Assembly (NCBI GenBank): GCA_016617785.1
Contig: JADILM010000011.1
Location: forward strand, 248,001-312,000
Direction of reading: 5' to 3'
DNA: 64,000 bases
DNA from: Sporobolomyces roseus
Taxonomy: Eukaryota; Basidiomycota; Microbotryomycetes; Sporidiobolales; Sporidiobolaceae
Part shown: in pieces, positions 1 to 10,289 of the stretch
Layout: each line of letters opens with the position of its first letter
Position numbering within the stretch: the first letter of the stretch is position 1
Made by a program: the position numbers and the translations under genes
The notes under the pieces: model-generated
Told to the model about the DNA's origin: nothing
Database searches by the model: none
The model's input: the letters and a program-made list of their open reading frames with translations, nothing else

Positions 1-1133
1 CTCTCATCTGACTCGCCGTTGGCCAGCAAGTATGGTCAGTCGCTCAAGGTCGCAGTCAAGGTTCAATTCCCAGGAGTTCGACAGTCAATCTCGAGCGACC
101 TCTCAAACTTGAAATGGCTCTTACTCGCAACTTCGGTTCTACCTCGAGGACTCTATCTCGACAATACGCTCAAGGTACTCGAGCGTGAACTCGTCGACGA
201 ATGCAACTATGAAAGGGAGGCAGATTTCGGTCATCGAATGGGCAAGCTCGTTCAATCTTCGAAACTCGCTCGGGATTTCGCCGTACCCAAAGTAGTCAAG
301 GAGCTGTCCGGCTCGATGGTTCTCACTACCGAAATGATGTATGGCAAGCCATTGAAGGCTGCATTGGATGTAGAGCAGGAGAAACGAGATTGGGTGAGTT
401 TCGCCTTTTCACGCCCCTTCTCGAAGTTTACCGTTCTAATCGGATATCGGAGGTTCTCGGTGTAGATCGGCACTCGAATTCTCGACTTATGTCTGCACGA
501 GCTGTTCAGTTTCCGGATCATGCAAACCGATCCAAACTGGAGCAATTTCCTCTATAACGAACGAACAAAAAAGGTGAGTCTCTGTTCTTTCGCTACTCCT
601 GTTCGCGTGAGTTGACTTGTACACGAATAGATCGAGCTTATCGACTTTGGAGCGAGTCAAGAATACAGCGAACGATTCATCGAAAACTATGGAAATCTAC
701 TTTCTTGCGCGGTTTCGGAAGACCGTGAAGGGTCAATAAGGTTCTCTCGAGAACTTGGGTACCTCACAGGAGAAGAGAATGAGGTGAGGATCTCGTGTGC
801 TTTCCCGCTTGACCTAGATCGCTACTGACGACACGCTTGATTTCCTCGACGCAGGAAATGATTTCGGCGCATCTCACTTCTCTATTCGCGCTCGCGCTAC
901 CGTTCCGTCAATCTTCGCCATCACCCTTTCCATTCGGTACTATGGGCCCACAGATCACCTCGACGGTTCGAAGTCAGATACCGATCATGCTCAAGCATCG
1001 ATTGACCCCTCCTCCGGAAGAAACCTACAGTCTGAATCGCAAACTCAGCGGAGCGTTCCTTCTGTGTGAACGATTAGCGGCTCGCGTAGACTCCCAAGGC
1101 ATGTATCGAAACGCTGTCGGACATACTCGCTGA
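1..1133 (+). CDS. COQ8: COQ8/ABC1-family atypical kinase, 5'-truncated
   Basis: C-terminal 310 residues of the ABC1/ADCK/UbiB-family protein that supports coenzyme Q biosynthesis at the matrix face of the mitochondrial inner membrane. Exons read 1-393, 466-573, 631-783 and 855-1133, all joining in frame. Visible family motifs are AVKVQFPGV (ATP-site lysine region), [20 protein letters not shown] (Asn/Asp catalytic and metal region), LIDFGASQ (DFG-like) and [14 protein letters not shown] near the C-terminus. The N-terminal KxGQ signature lies outside the window, so the gene is cut by the window edge rather than broken. Family membership is clear. Its place next to a pheromone gene fits red-yeast MAT regions, where ABC1 is a known neighbour. 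Confidence 0.93.
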
Positions 1134-1205
1134 TGCGTACGCGATCCTTCCTAGCCGCTGAAATCCGCAAGACTTCGTTTCGCACCGTAAAATGCAGAGG
1201 AAGCT

Positions 1206-1233
1206 AGTCGAGAGTCGAGAGTCGAGAGTCGAG
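1206..1233. repeat. 7-bp tandem repeat (AGTCGAG x4)
   Basis: Four perfect head-to-tail copies of AGTCGAG lie between the COQ8 stop codon and the outer edge of pheromone segment A. This is a simple microsatellite with no visible function. Confidence 0.9.
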
Positions 1234-1891
1234 TGCATATCATGAGCTTCGCCGTGTAGGCGCTCTCGCGACCAGTAGGCGCTTGAATCATCGATTGAAG
1301 TTCCCGCCACCGATGGCTCCGCGACTGGTTCTGCACAGTCCTTATACTCTCGCAGCATAGACGTCTAAAGGACATCAATATATTTGCGCGCTTTCCTCCG
1401 ATTCGTTGTTCGCATAGATACCCATTTGCAATTCTTCGTCTGTTTTCCTTTCGAAGCTGCAAAGCCTGCGATTTCTTTCTCCTTGCCGTTCGCCTTATTC
1501 CGCGTTCTGCGCTTCGAGAGAGAATTGAAAGAGAGCAGTATGACAGAGTGCTTCAAACGAGACGAGACGATGTCCGCCGAGCTGAAAACGGCTATAGGGC
1601 GAACGAGGGGAGAAGGAACGAAATAATAAAGATAGTTGCAAACTGCCTAGAACTATGCCACCGACGAACGAACAACATCAAGGTAGAAAGGTAAACAACG
1701 AGTAGGGACAGCAAGCGAGGGGAAGAAGTGGGAATAGGTGCGAAAAGAAGGAAAGATGCGATCCGGATGGAGGAGACTTCTGGGTCGAGTAAGAGACGAG
1801 TCAGCGATGGAGGGAAGCAACGACGATTGTGAGAGGTCTGAAGACGTACCGATTGAGATTGGGTAGCGAAGATCAGTCCTATCGACCGTCC

Positions 1892-2137
1892 TTAAGCGAC
1901 AACGCATCCAGGCATAGTGTGTCCAATGGTAGGGTAGCTCTTCGAAACGACACAGCCAGGCATGGTGTGACCGATGGTGGGGTACGCCTTGGAGATAGTG
2001 CAACCGGGCATAGTGTGTCCGATGGTAGGGTAAGCTTTAGCGACGACGCATCCGGGCATGGTGTGGCCGATAGTAGGGTAGGATTTGGAGACGACGCATC
2101 CAGGCATAGTGTGTCCGATAGTGGGGTAGGCGACCAT
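1892..2137 (-). CDS. RHA: Farnesylated mating pheromone precursor, five repeats (copy A)
   Basis: Single-exon 81-residue precursor. After Met-Val-Ala come five tandem units of the 11-residue core YPTIGHTMPGC. The first four are followed by five-residue spacers VVSKS, VVAKA, TISKA and VVSKS; the last ends in CVVA, a CaaX box for farnesylation. This is the layout of rhodotorucine A precursors in Rhodotorula toruloides: 11-residue peptides starting Tyr-Pro and ending in Cys, each internal copy with its own CaaX-like tail plus Lys. The Met at 2137 is chosen because it starts the repeat array and has a good upstream context; a longer in-frame ORF upstream is 5' UTR. It is transcribed away from STE20, with 584 bp between the start codons. 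The protein is identical to copies B and C. Confidence 0.95.
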   Translation of the reverse strand: MVAYPTIGHTMPGCVVSKSYPTIGHTMPGCVVAKAYPTIGHTMPGCTISKAYPTIGHTMPGCVVSKSYPTIGHTMPGCVVA

Positions 2138-2269
2138 GGTGTTCGAAAGTGAGAGGAGGAAGAGGAGGAACGAGTGTGGGAGTGAGAGAAGTGAGAGAAG
2201 TGTAGAATGAAGAATGAAAGGCAGTCGAACAACGACGACGGTTTTATCGAAGCGACAAGCAGGTGAGAC

Positions 2270-2371
2270 AACAAAGCACTCTTGGAACAAAGCAAGTCGG
2301 ACAAAGCAAGAAAGGAAGAAAGCGGCGAGACGGGACAAAGGTCGAAAGAAGAGAACAAGGGGACAAAGGGA
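2270..2371 (+). promoter_or_regulatory. Cluster of five ACAAAG (HMG-box/PRE-like) sites, copy A
   Basis: Five ACAAAG hexamers lie in one orientation at 2271-2276, 2287-2292, 2301-2306, 2335-2340 and 2363-2368. The last extends to ACAAAGGGA, identical to the pheromone response element bound by the HMG protein Prf1 in Ustilago maydis. The cluster sits 133-234 bp upstream of the pheromone start and 350-450 bp upstream of the STE20 start, so it could serve both divergent genes. Function is inferred from motif identity and position. Confidence 0.65.
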
Positions 2372-2721
2372 ATCAAACGCTCACATCAAATCCCCACTTT
2401 GCTGCCAAAGGCCGATCCGGGGAGTCTACGTATTAGCGATATCATTCAGTACGAGGCTTTCAGCGCAGTATAGGTTGAGAACAGGTGTCGAATTTTCGAC
2501 GAAGGACGTTGTTTGAAATCGATGAAGGTCTGTGTTGACGCTGCTCTATCATCTCACTCTGAGCACTGCCAACGATCGAGAATCGAAACCGTTCTGAGCT
2601 AGCTTGAGCAGCGAAACAACGCCGCCAGAGAAGTAGAGCGAGGATCGGGAAGGAAGCAGAACTGAAATATTCTCGAGACGTGTCTTCCGCACCTCCTGAG
2701 GGCACCACATCTTTCGTTACG

Positions 2722-5426
2722 ATGAGTCGACTACAGGGAGCCACAGGAGGATGGTCAAACTCACTCGGCGATTCGAGTACCAATTCCAACCTCACTCCTT
2801 CTCGACCCGCTCCTCCCGTACCCGACACCGCCTCTTCCCTCTCAGCATACAACTCGAATAGCGCTCGTCCAGCTCTATCAAACTCCAATAGCTACTCTTC
2901 TTCATTCTCTCCAGCTGTCAGCACGTCAAGTAGCGCTCAAACGATTGTTAGGAGAGGTTGGGTGAGTGTCAAGGAAGATGGATTGAGAGCGTGGATATGG
3001 TCAAAGCGATGGCTTATCTTACGAGAGCAATCACTGAGCTTCTACAAGAGCGAAGTAAGTCAATCCCATCACGCGATCAAGCTCTCCTTCGAGTCGATTT
3101 CGCTCCACCCTTTCACAACACGCGTTCCTCTCTTTCTGACTCCTTTTGCAAAATTCCTCTGATCCACAGACAAACACTACCGCAGCATCGAATGTCATAC
3201 AACTACACGACCTATCATCCGTCACTCGCGAAGATTTGAAACCCTTCTGCATTTCCCTCGTTACTTCGGCTCGAACCTTTTACCTCGCTTTGAAGTCGGA
3301 TGAAGAACTCTACGGATGGATGGACGAAATCTATGCTCGCTCACCCCTCATGGGAGTGTCGAGTCCGACCAACTTCGTTCACCAAGTTCACGTTGGCTTC
3401 GACCCTGTCAGCGGAGCCTTCACTGGTCTACCCGAGCAATGGACTCGACTCCTTACGAGCAGTGCTATCACGAAGGAGGACTATGCGAAGAATCCTCAAG
3501 CTGTACTCGATGTTCTCGAGTTTTACACAGACATTCAGAAGCGGGAAAGAGATGATTATGGCATGGGGACGACGGGAATGGGAATGACAGAAGTCGGTTC
3601 GACCTTGAGCTCTGCGACCGGAAACAAGGCGAATCCTCCAGCTCGATTTGGCGCCGGAACTGGTTTCGCTGGTAGAAGAGACGACGCTCCCGATTCTTCG
3701 CTTCCCTCTCGTCCTCCACCTCCGCATTCACAACCCTCGCAATCCTCTCTTTACAATTCTCCTTCTCCGCCTACCACATCCTCGCTGAACCCTTCTACTA
3801 TGCCTCCTCGTCCTCCACCATCGGCACCCATTTCGAGCTCCAATTTCGCGTCTTCGAATTACATTCCTCCTACTTCGATTTCATCCCCCTCCAATCCTTC
3901 TGCATCTCGATCAGCCCCAAATCGCCCCCATCTTGTCCCCGGTCGCGCTGCACCTCCAGCTCCTTCGTCGTCAGGTCCACCTCGGGAGGGATTGCCGTCA
4001 TCGAATGGTCTGAAACCCCTACTCACGAGTTCTGCATCTCGCTCGAACCTAAAGGAACCGTCTTCTTCCGCTCCCCGTTCCATTCCCGCCGATCGACCAG
4101 CTCTTGCCACGAAACCTCTCCAGCTCCCCACCTCCAACAACCGCACCGATCCCTCAGCGCCTCCCTCGTCGAACACTTCCCAAGCGAAACCTGTAGCTTC
4201 GGCTCCTGTGCACAAGCAGATCCAGTCTACGAAGAAGGCAGGAGAAGGAGAACGACGTATCTCATCAATGTCAGAGTCTCAGATCATGGCCAAGTTGCGA
4301 TCGGTTTGCTCGCGCGAAGATCCGAATTTACTTTACTCGAAGATCAAAAAAGTTGGTCAAGGCGCTTCCGGTTCCGTCTTTGTCGCCAAAGTACTCGCAG
4401 CGGGCACAAAGGTGGCAATCAAACAGATGGATCTCAGTCATCAGCCTCGCAAGGAGCTCATCGTCAACGAAATTCTCGTCATGAAGGAATCGCAACATCC
4501 CAATATCGTCAACTTCCTCGACTCTTTCCTCGTCAACGGTGCCGAATTATGGGTCGTGATGGAGTTCATGGAAGGTGGAGCTTTGACGGATATCATCGAT
4601 AGCAATTCACTCGAAGAGGAGCAGATTTCGAGCATCTGCAACGAGGTATGCCTCGCTCTTCCTTTCTTACGTAACGCTTAATCTCACGCAACTGATTCTT
4701 ACTCTCTCCCTCTTCTCGTATCTTGCCCCGTTCTTCGCCTGTCACAGACTTGCAAAGGACTACAGCATTTGCACGCTCAAAGCATTATTCACCGAGACAT
4801 CAAGAGCGACAACGTTCTACTCGATGCTGCGGGTCACGTCAAAATCAGTGAGCTCGCTGTTTCATCCATCACGGCTACCTCGCTTTTCCTACTTGTGCCG
4901 TGATCGCCGAAGCTGATTCGAACCTTTGTTCGCTTTCGCAGCTGATTTCGGATTCTGCGCCAAGTTGACGGACCAGAAATCGAAGCGAGCTACGATGGTC
5001 GGAACACCGTATTGGATGGCTCCAGAGGTCGTCAAGCAGAAGGAGTACGGAGCGAAAGTCGATATTTGGTCTCTCGGGATTATGGCCATCGAAATGATCG
5101 AGAATGAGCCGCCCTATCTCGACGAAGAACCTCTCAAGGCACTATATCTCATCGCTACGAATGGTACTCCAACACTCAAGAAACCGGAGAAGCTCAGCAA
5201 GGAGCTCAAGAATTTCCTCGCTGTTTGTCTCTGTGTCGACGTCAAGTCCCGTGCAACCGCTGACGAGCTCTTACAAGTACGTTCAACGTTCCGAGACCTC
5301 TCAAACCCTCTCAACTTGTCAGATCTCTGACCCTTACTTTTTGGTGAACAGCACGAATTCCTGAAGAAAGCATGTCCTCTATCAGGCCTAGCACCGTTAC
5401 TTCGTTTTCGTAACACACAGAGATGA
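2722..5426 (+). CDS. STE20: STE20/PAK protein kinase with PH and CRIB domains
   Basis: 772-residue p21-activated kinase. Exons: 2722-3054, 3170-4645, 4748-4847, 4942-5276, 5352-5426. A PH domain lies at about residues 77-167 ([24 protein letters not shown]). A CRIB Cdc42-binding motif follows at about 173-195 ([15 protein letters not shown]), then a long Pro/Ser-rich linker. The kinase domain runs from about 500 to the end, with GQGASG, VAIKQM (Lys529), HRDIKSDN (Asp620), DFG (638-640) and [10 protein letters not shown]. All catalytic residues are present, so it should act downstream of Cdc42 in the pheromone MAPK pathway. PH-CRIB-kinase is the Cla4-type layout; in basidiomycete MAT loci this kinase is called STE20. 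An upstream in-frame GTG-initiated extension is rejected; the first ATG is at 2722. Its first 35 coding bases lie inside pheromone segment A, and inverted pheromone segments flank it. Confidence 0.95.
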
Positions 5427-5784
5427 TTGTTGTCTATGTATGCTGGAATGGCAATGGTATTTGCGAGCGTTTCCTGGTCTCGAGAATATTTCAGTTCTGC
5501 TTCCTTCCCGATCCTCGCTCTACTTCTCTGGCGGCGTTGTTTCGCTGCTCAAGCTAGCTCAGAACGGTTTCGATTCTCGATCGTTGGCAGTGCTCAGAGT
5601 GAGATGATAGAGCAGCGTCAACACAGACCTTCATCGATTTCAAACAACGTCCTTCGTCGAAAATTCGACACCTGTTCTCAACCTATACTGCGCTGAAAGC
5701 CTCGTACTGAATGATATCGCTAATACGTAGACTCCCCGGATCGGCCTTTGGCAGCAAAGTGGGGATTTGATGTGAGCGTTTGAT

Positions 5785-5886
5785 TCCCTTTGTCCCCTTG
5801 TTCTCTTCTTTCGACCTTTGTCCCGTCTCGCCGCTTTCTTCCTTTCTTGCTTTGTCCGACTTGCTTTGTTCCAAGAGTGCTTTGTT
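5785..5886 (-). promoter_or_regulatory. Cluster of five ACAAAG (HMG-box/PRE-like) sites, copy B
   Basis: Same five-site cluster as in copy A, read as CTTTGT on this strand. The exact Ustilago-type PRE (reverse complement TCCCTTTGT) is at 5785-5793. The cluster ends about 133 bp before the pheromone start codon. Confidence 0.65.
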
Positions 5887-6018
5887 GTCTCACCTGCTTG
5901 TCGCTTCGATAAAACCGTCGTCGTTGTTCGACTGCCTTTCATTCTTCATTCTACACTTCTCTCACTTCTCTCACTCCCACACTCGTTCCTCCTCTTCCTC
6001 CTCTCACTTTCGAACACC

Positions 6019-6264
6019 ATGGTCGCCTACCCCACTATCGGACACACTATGCCTGGATGCGTCGTCTCCAAATCCTACCCTACTATCGGCCACACCATGC
6101 CCGGATGCGTCGTCGCTAAAGCTTACCCTACCATCGGACACACTATGCCCGGTTGCACTATCTCCAAGGCGTACCCCACCATCGGTCACACCATGCCTGG
6201 CTGTGTCGTTTCGAAGAGCTACCCTACCATTGGACACACTATGCCTGGATGCGTTGTCGCTTAA
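6019..6264 (+). CDS. RHA: Farnesylated mating pheromone precursor, five repeats (copy B)
   Basis: 81-residue intronless precursor identical in sequence to copies A and C: five YPTIGHTMPGC units and a C-terminal CVVA CaaX box. The start is the ATG of CACCATGG at 6017-6022, which fits a eukaryotic initiation context. A likely 3'-UTR intron follows the stop codon (GTACGT at 6307 to CAG at about 6376). The gene converges on KAP95, whose stop codon is about 610 bp downstream on the opposite strand. The predicted mature peptide is an 11-mer with farnesyl-Cys. Confidence 0.95.
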   Translation: MVAYPTIGHTMPGCVVSKSYPTIGHTMPGCVVAKAYPTIGHTMPGCTISKAYPTIGHTMPGCVVSKSYPTIGHTMPGCVVA

Positions 6265-6877
6265 GGACGGTCGATAGGACTGATCTTCGCTACCCAATCT
6301 CAATCGGTACGTCTTCAGACCTCTCACAATCGTCGTTGCTTCCCTCCATCGCTGACTCGTCTCTTACTCGACCCAGAAGTCTCCTCCATCCGGATCGCAT
6401 CTTTCCTTCTTTTCGCACCTATTCCCACTTCTTCCCCTCGCTTGCTGTCCCTACTCGTTGTTTACCTTTCTACCTTGATGTTGTTCGTTCGTCGGTGGCA
6501 TAGTTCTAGGCAGTTTGCAACTATCTTTATTATTTCGTTCCTTCTCCCCTCGTTCGCCCTATAGCCGTTTTCAGCTCGGCGGACATCGTCTCGTCTCGTT
6601 TGAAGCACTCTGTCATACTGCTCTCTTTCAATTCTCTCTCGAAGCGCAGAACGCGGAATAAGGCGAACGGCAAGGAGAAAGAAATCGCAGGCTTTGCAGC
6701 TTCGAAAAGGAAACAGACGAAGAATTGCAAATGGGTATCTATGCGAACAACGAATCGGAGGAAAGCGCGCAAATATATTGATGTCCTTTAGACGTCTATG
6801 CTGCGAGAGTATAAGGACTGTGCAGAACCAGTCGCGGAGCCATCGGTGGCGGGAACTTCAATCGATGATTCAAGCGC

Positions 6878-9800
6878 CTACTGTGTCGCTCGTCGAACCA
6901 TCTGATTCCGTCGTCATGTCAGCGAACTACTCGAGAGAACGACAACATATCGATAGTGCTTACCTCTCGAGCCCATTTCGTAACCTTCTTTGTCTCCGAA
7001 CCGCCCAACTTTGTTCTTCCCGCCTTCAAGATTTCCGCTACCCAGGGCGAGCTCAACGGTTCCTTCAGCTGACCGTTCGGGAACGCTTCGGCGAGATCAC
7101 CGATGACACCAATCGCAGAACGTAAGATGGCTTCGGTTCGATCTTGGTCGGTGAGGGCGAGATGAAGGAATCCGAACACGCCGCCGATGTAAGGCAGAAG
7201 GACATCGGCCTTCCCTCCAGTCTTGAACCCGCTGACGATGCTCGTGTACGCTTCCAGGATGCCTTCTCGCAAACCGTTGATGTAATCGACGAGATCGAAA
7301 TTGCTCTGCGAGAAAAGAACGGGATTAAGACGCAGGTTCCCGTAGTGTATGGACAAGGCCGAGAGAGTGCGAGAGAGAAGAGAAGAAATGACTGACTGGA
7401 TCTGCTCTCATAGCTCCAGCTTGTTGAAGTACGTTCATAGTCGTCTCCAGGAAAGGTTCGAAAGATGGACCAACGGCGAGAGCGACATCTCCGAAACAAC
7501 TGAGAATAGGTGGTTTGACGCTGCGATGAAGAACTGGGCTTTGTAGTGCGGTAAGGAGGACCTCCATGAAACCTTGACAGTAAGGGAGACTTTGCGGTCC
7601 TAACGCTCGGCAAATATCACCGACGAGTCCGACTGCGATCGAGCATAATTGATACTCTTCGTGCGATCCGAGTGCATTGGCGAGATAGGGTGAGAAGGAG
7701 TTGAGGTAAGGGTGGAAGGCAGCATCGAGTGCCGAGGTCATGGCCCCGATAGCCAAGAAAGCGTCTTCGACGACGGGAGATTGCTTGCCGGCAGTATCGA
7801 CGAGTCGTAACAGAAGGGACATGATACGATCCGCGAGAGGTTGGATCTCGGCACCGAGTCGACGTACAGTACTCTGCGAAGATCGTCACGAGTTCAGTAT
7901 TTCGCAAGACAACCGGAGATTGAGAAAGGTTGATTCGACTCACGGTGATGACGCTACAGATGTTGACCTGTAGCTCGTTATAGTTGTTGCGATCGTCGGC
8001 TCCGACTAGTTGTGGCTAGGGAAAACAAGTCGAGATTGGAGTCAGCAAACGAGGAACTTTGCAAACGATTTCAGAGAACTTGACGAACCTGCATACCGAG
8101 AAGCGCTTCTGATCGATCGAGAATGGAGATGACGAGCTTGGAAATAGCGGGAAGGCAGTCGGTGGGAGCGTGGGTGACTAGAGTTGAGAGAGCCTCGTAG
8201 GCGGACGTGCGAGAGTTGGATTCGTTCGAAGACCTGAGACAAGGAAAAGTCACGGTCAGCAAAGGGGACTGCCGGATCGAAGAGAGTGGTATGCAACTCA
8301 CTTCTCGGCGAGACGAAGGAGAGCGGTAACGATGGGGTCGTAGAAAGAACTGAGAGGGCAAGTTTCGGCAGCAGAATCGCCAAGTTGTTCTGCGAGATTC
8401 ATGATAGTCCAGCAGCAGTTGCTGACGATGCGAGGTGATTCATCGAGACTGCCGAGAAGAGAGTTGACGAGAGGAGGAAGGTGTGTGTCGAGCTTGATAG
8501 TCTTGACGAGAACGTCTGAAACTCGACCCAGAGTCCAGGCGGTGGTGTCGCGAACTTGGAGAGACGGGTCTCGCATCATCTCGATGAGTGTCGGTAAAGC
8601 TTGTGCGACGAGAGGAGCGAGAATCTTTTCCTCAGGTCCGTCGAGAATCGATCCGAATGCCATAACTGCAGCCTCGCGGTACCTCCAATCGGGATTCTTG
8701 ATGTTGGATTCGACGAAGGGAATGATGGGACCGACGATACCATCTCCGACACATTGAGCGAGAAGGGCGAGGCAGGTTCCGGCAGCCATTGAGACGTTCC
8801 ATTCGTCGTCCGAGGCGTCCTCATCTTGTTTCGTGAGAAGGAGGAGGAGAACTGGGAGAATCTCAGGAAGAGCAACGCGAGCGAAGTGCGAGGACTCTCG
8901 CTCTGGTGCTTCACTGTACTCGGCAGCTTCCTCAGCCTCGAGGGCGAGTTCGATCTCCTCGTCGCAAACCGTTGACCAGAATTCGACTGCTTGAAGTGCA
9001 ACGCTTTCGTCGGCGTGCTTCATTCCGAGTACGGTGAGCTATCTCGCGATGGGATGATGTCAGCGAAGGGTGTAGACAAGCTAAAGAACGGAAGACGCAC
9101 CCCGAACAGAGCTCGCTCCATGTAGAACTTCATGAAATCATAATACAAATGCATGATCTTGACGAGGCAAGCGAACGCAGATACTTGCACATCTGACGAA
9201 GGAGATTGCGTGGCCTCGCAGACGACTTGCATGATGTAGTTTCGCTCTCCCTGCACGACCCAAAAGTTCATTGCTGTGATCGGAAGACAAAGGTGGAGAG
9301 AAAAAGATAGTAGCTTACCTCGCGACTGAAGTTCTCGCGGACGAATTCGAGTGAGTTGTAAAGAGCGTTGATCGCTGCGAGCTGAACGTCGGCACTGTCG
9401 ACAGAGTGCAGGATTAGTTCTCGAATCGAGACACGTCGCGGAAGATGCGAAGAACAGGAGACTCGCCTCGTTTCTTCTTTACGCGCTCCCTGAACAACAG
9501 CAGTCAAGATCTCGTTCGACTGGGCTGCGAGAACTTCAGGTTTCTATCGATGCGCAAAGGTGCGACAGGAAAAGCGAAATCGATCAGTATTCGAGCGAAA
9601 AGAGTGAGAAAGTCGCGAGAGCTTACGATTCCTTCGCAAATGTAACCAATCGTCTGTAAAGTTGCTTGCCGTAAGTTTGGGTTGTCACCGCGACTAGCGA
9701 GTTCGAGAAGTTGAGCGATGAGATTGTTCCAGAGTCCCGCCGGAAGTTCGATTGCGGCGATAGCAGCGATTACTTGACCTGATACGTTTCTCGCTCCTCT

Positions 9801-10115
9801 ATCTTGTGCATCCAAAGTAGCGAGAGCATCGTGCTTGAGTTTGTCGCGAGTGGAAGGGTCGAGGGAATTCCATCTTGCAGCGTATTCCTCTTGACGAGGA
9901 GTTTCGCGTGCTGAAAGGGCGTTCTTGATAGCTAATCCAGCAGCGTTCCTGATGTGAGAAGGTGACTGGGGTTCGGCTAGGGCGTGAGAGAGAGTTAGGA
10001 GAAACTGAGATGGGTTGGATGAGAGTAATTGAGTGAGTTGTTCAGTGGCGGCTTGTCGTTCCTGCTGATTAGGAGATAGAGTAGCTGATAGTACTGCGTT
10101 GGCGTCCATCGTCAT
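6878..10115 (-). CDS. KAP95: Importin beta-1 (karyopherin 95)
   Basis: 862-residue nuclear import receptor that carries importin-alpha/NLS cargo through the nuclear pore; yeast Kap95 is 861 residues. Ten exons on the minus strand: 10115-9627, 9543-9467, 9394-9319, 9250-9101, 9038-8302, 8233-8089, 8015-7944, 7873-7397, 7305-6964, 6901-6878. HEAT-repeat family matches run throughout, such as [41 protein letters not shown] and [19 protein letters not shown]. The intron 9466-9395 starts with GC instead of GT (GC-AG type) and is needed to keep the frame. The last eight codons (MVRRATQ-stop) are a separate mini-exon whose final two codons lie inside pheromone segment B. KAP95 is a known resident of the red-yeast MAT region. 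Confidence 0.95.
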
Positions 10116-10289
10116 GAACCGAGGTTGTGGAAGGTGGAGGGAGAGAAAGGAGAGGTTTCGTTTTTGTATTCAATTCAATTCTTAGATTACACTCGCTCTC
10201 CTTCACCTCTCACAACTACTAGCTCTGTCAACTGAATCTACGCATACCAGATCTACTAAGGTTCCTTTATCAAGCTGTATACCAATTGA

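Larger units (their letters stand above)
1273..2756 (-). repeat. Pheromone segment, copy A (inverted relative to B and C)
   Basis: Long dispersed repeat holding a complete pheromone gene with its promoter and 3' flank. Bases 1273-2679 match the reverse complement of 5477-6883 (1407 bp, copy B). Bases 1419-2756 match the reverse complement of 22360-23697 (1338 bp, copy C). The only differences seen are two substitutions at about 1446 and 1448, where B and C agree with each other against A; translated shadows in all frames are otherwise identical. The copy includes the first 35 bp of the STE20 coding region at its right end and, at its left end, a CAGTAG matching the last two KAP95 codons. It is the only copy that shares both edges with the others. 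Confidence 0.96.
5477..6883 (+). repeat. Pheromone segment, copy B
   Basis: 1407-bp near-perfect inverted copy of 1273-2679. It begins 51 bp after the STE20 stop and ends exactly two codons inside the 3' end of KAP95: its last bases (CTACTG) are the reverse complement of KAP95's final CAG-TAG. It carries a complete pheromone gene. Unlike A and C it lacks the STE20 start fragment. Confidence 0.96.

Noticed and set aside
1829..2152. Opposite-strand 107-residue repeat ORF (HSVSDGRVSF-like units)
   Set aside because: Antisense mirror of the pheromone repeats; periodicity follows from the repeat DNA.
2680..2721. STE20 start at a GTG upstream of the ATG
   Set aside because: Non-ATG start unnecessary; ATG at 2722 gives the complete kinase.
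5818..6018. N-terminal extension of the pheromone ORF upstream of MVAYPTIG
   Set aside because: In frame by chance; rhodotorucine-type precursors begin at the repeat array and the CACCATGG context marks the start at 6019.
5780..6277. 165-residue ORF overlapping each pheromone gene in another frame
   Set aside because: Present in all three copies only because the DNA is duplicated; it is a Ser/Leu-rich shadow of the CT-rich leader and the pheromone repeats, without a start context or family similarity.
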